In this document: positions 5,041 to 5,149 of the stretch, one piece after another
Layout: each line of letters starts with the position of its first letter
How positions within the stretch are numbered: the first letter of the stretch is position 1
Assembly: GCA_937895645.1 (NCBI GenBank)
Contig: CALBKQ010000166.1
Coordinates: 1-5,149, forward strand
Source of the DNA: an uncultured Clostridia bacterium
GTDB lineage: Bacteria; Bacillota; Clostridia; Oscillospirales; Acutalibacteraceae
DNA: 5,149 nucleotides
Direction: 5' to 3'
Position numbers and translations under genes: made by a program
Notes under the pieces: model-generated
Databases searched by the model: none
Seen by the model: the letters and a program-made list of their open reading frames with translations, nothing else
What the model was told of the DNA's origin: nothing

Positions 5041-5149
5041 CAGGTCATCGCCCTCCCCACCTTCCCAGCGGACTGCGCGCTGGTGACCATTGACGGCAGC
5101 CACAATCAGCTTACCTCCTTAAGTGCATTGGAAGGTCTTGCAAACCTTA
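5041..5149 (+). CDS. Fragment of a leucine-rich-repeat protein, runs off the right edge
   Basis: Frame 1 from position 5041 reads FPADCALVTIDGSHNQ and then LTSLSALEGLANL. The latter has the L-x-x-L spacing of leucine-rich repeats in large surface proteins of gut Clostridia. The stretch is incomplete on both sides: it leaves the window at 5149, and on the left it meets AT-rich YpeB-like sequence near 5035 with no start codon or ribosome binding site. By hand count, 5031-5100 has 47 G or C in 70 (67 percent), against 22 in 70 (31 percent) for 4961-5030. The assignment rests on only about 36 residues. Confidence 0.5.

Noticed and set aside
5041..5103. N-terminal 20 or so residues of the YpeB-like frame, starting at GTG 5103 with AAGGAGG upstream
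   Set aside because: The residues are low-complexity Gly/Glu/Arg with no YpeB similarity, and the opposite strand gives a recognisable leucine-rich repeat. The AAGGAGG is probably the complement of its Thr-Ser codons.

Overview
The window looks like a piece of a low-GC, spore-forming gut Firmicute (class Clostridia). The coding regions are AT-rich, most genes have strong AAGGAG/GGAGG-type ribosome binding sites, and promoters fit sigma-A consensus. A bile salt hydrolase suggests intestinal life and a YpeB-like C-terminus suggests endospore formation. I cannot name a genus.

Layout, left to right. (1) Positions 1-56: AT-rich inter-operon DNA with a small hairpin and what may be the end of a terminator from a gene outside the window. 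(2) Positions 57-983, minus: a FliB-type cysteine-cluster lysine-N-methylase. (3) Positions 984-1143: a divergent promoter region with one good sigma-A promoter facing each way. (4) Positions 1144-3321, plus: a two-gene unit, an MFS permease followed 42 nt later by a choloylglycine/bile salt hydrolase with all expected catalytic residues. A 14-bp inverted repeat encloses the hydrolase ribosome binding site and start codon. (5) Positions 3257-3416: a perfect-consensus promoter inside the end of the hydrolase gene, then a structured leader ending in a strong intrinsic terminator that directly abuts the ribosome binding site of the next gene. (6) Positions 3426-4115, plus: a PnuC-family vitamin/nucleoside transporter (the ATG at 3426 is the likely start), closed by a 13-bp terminator hairpin. 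(7) Positions 4155-4487, minus: a small Asn/Thr-rich lipoprotein starting with GTG. (8) Positions 4546 to about 5031, minus: the C-terminal PepSY part of a YpeB-like germination protein, broken at its 5' side. (9) Roughly 5041-5149, plus: a GC-rich stretch encoding a leucine-rich-repeat fragment. It does not fit the YpeB frame and marks either a recombination junction or an assembly chimera.

How the genes may work together. The permease and hydrolase plausibly form a conjugated-bile-salt uptake and deconjugation unit, although the permease substrate is inferred only from its neighbour. The PnuC transporter appears to be its own transcription unit under an attenuation-type leader I do not recognise. 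The lipoprotein and YpeB remnant share a strand and may both be forespore-related, but this is weakly supported. The most interesting signals are the pnuC leader, the hairpin over the bsh start, and the abrupt junction near 5035. I see no CRISPR array, rRNA, tRNA or recognisable insertion sequence.
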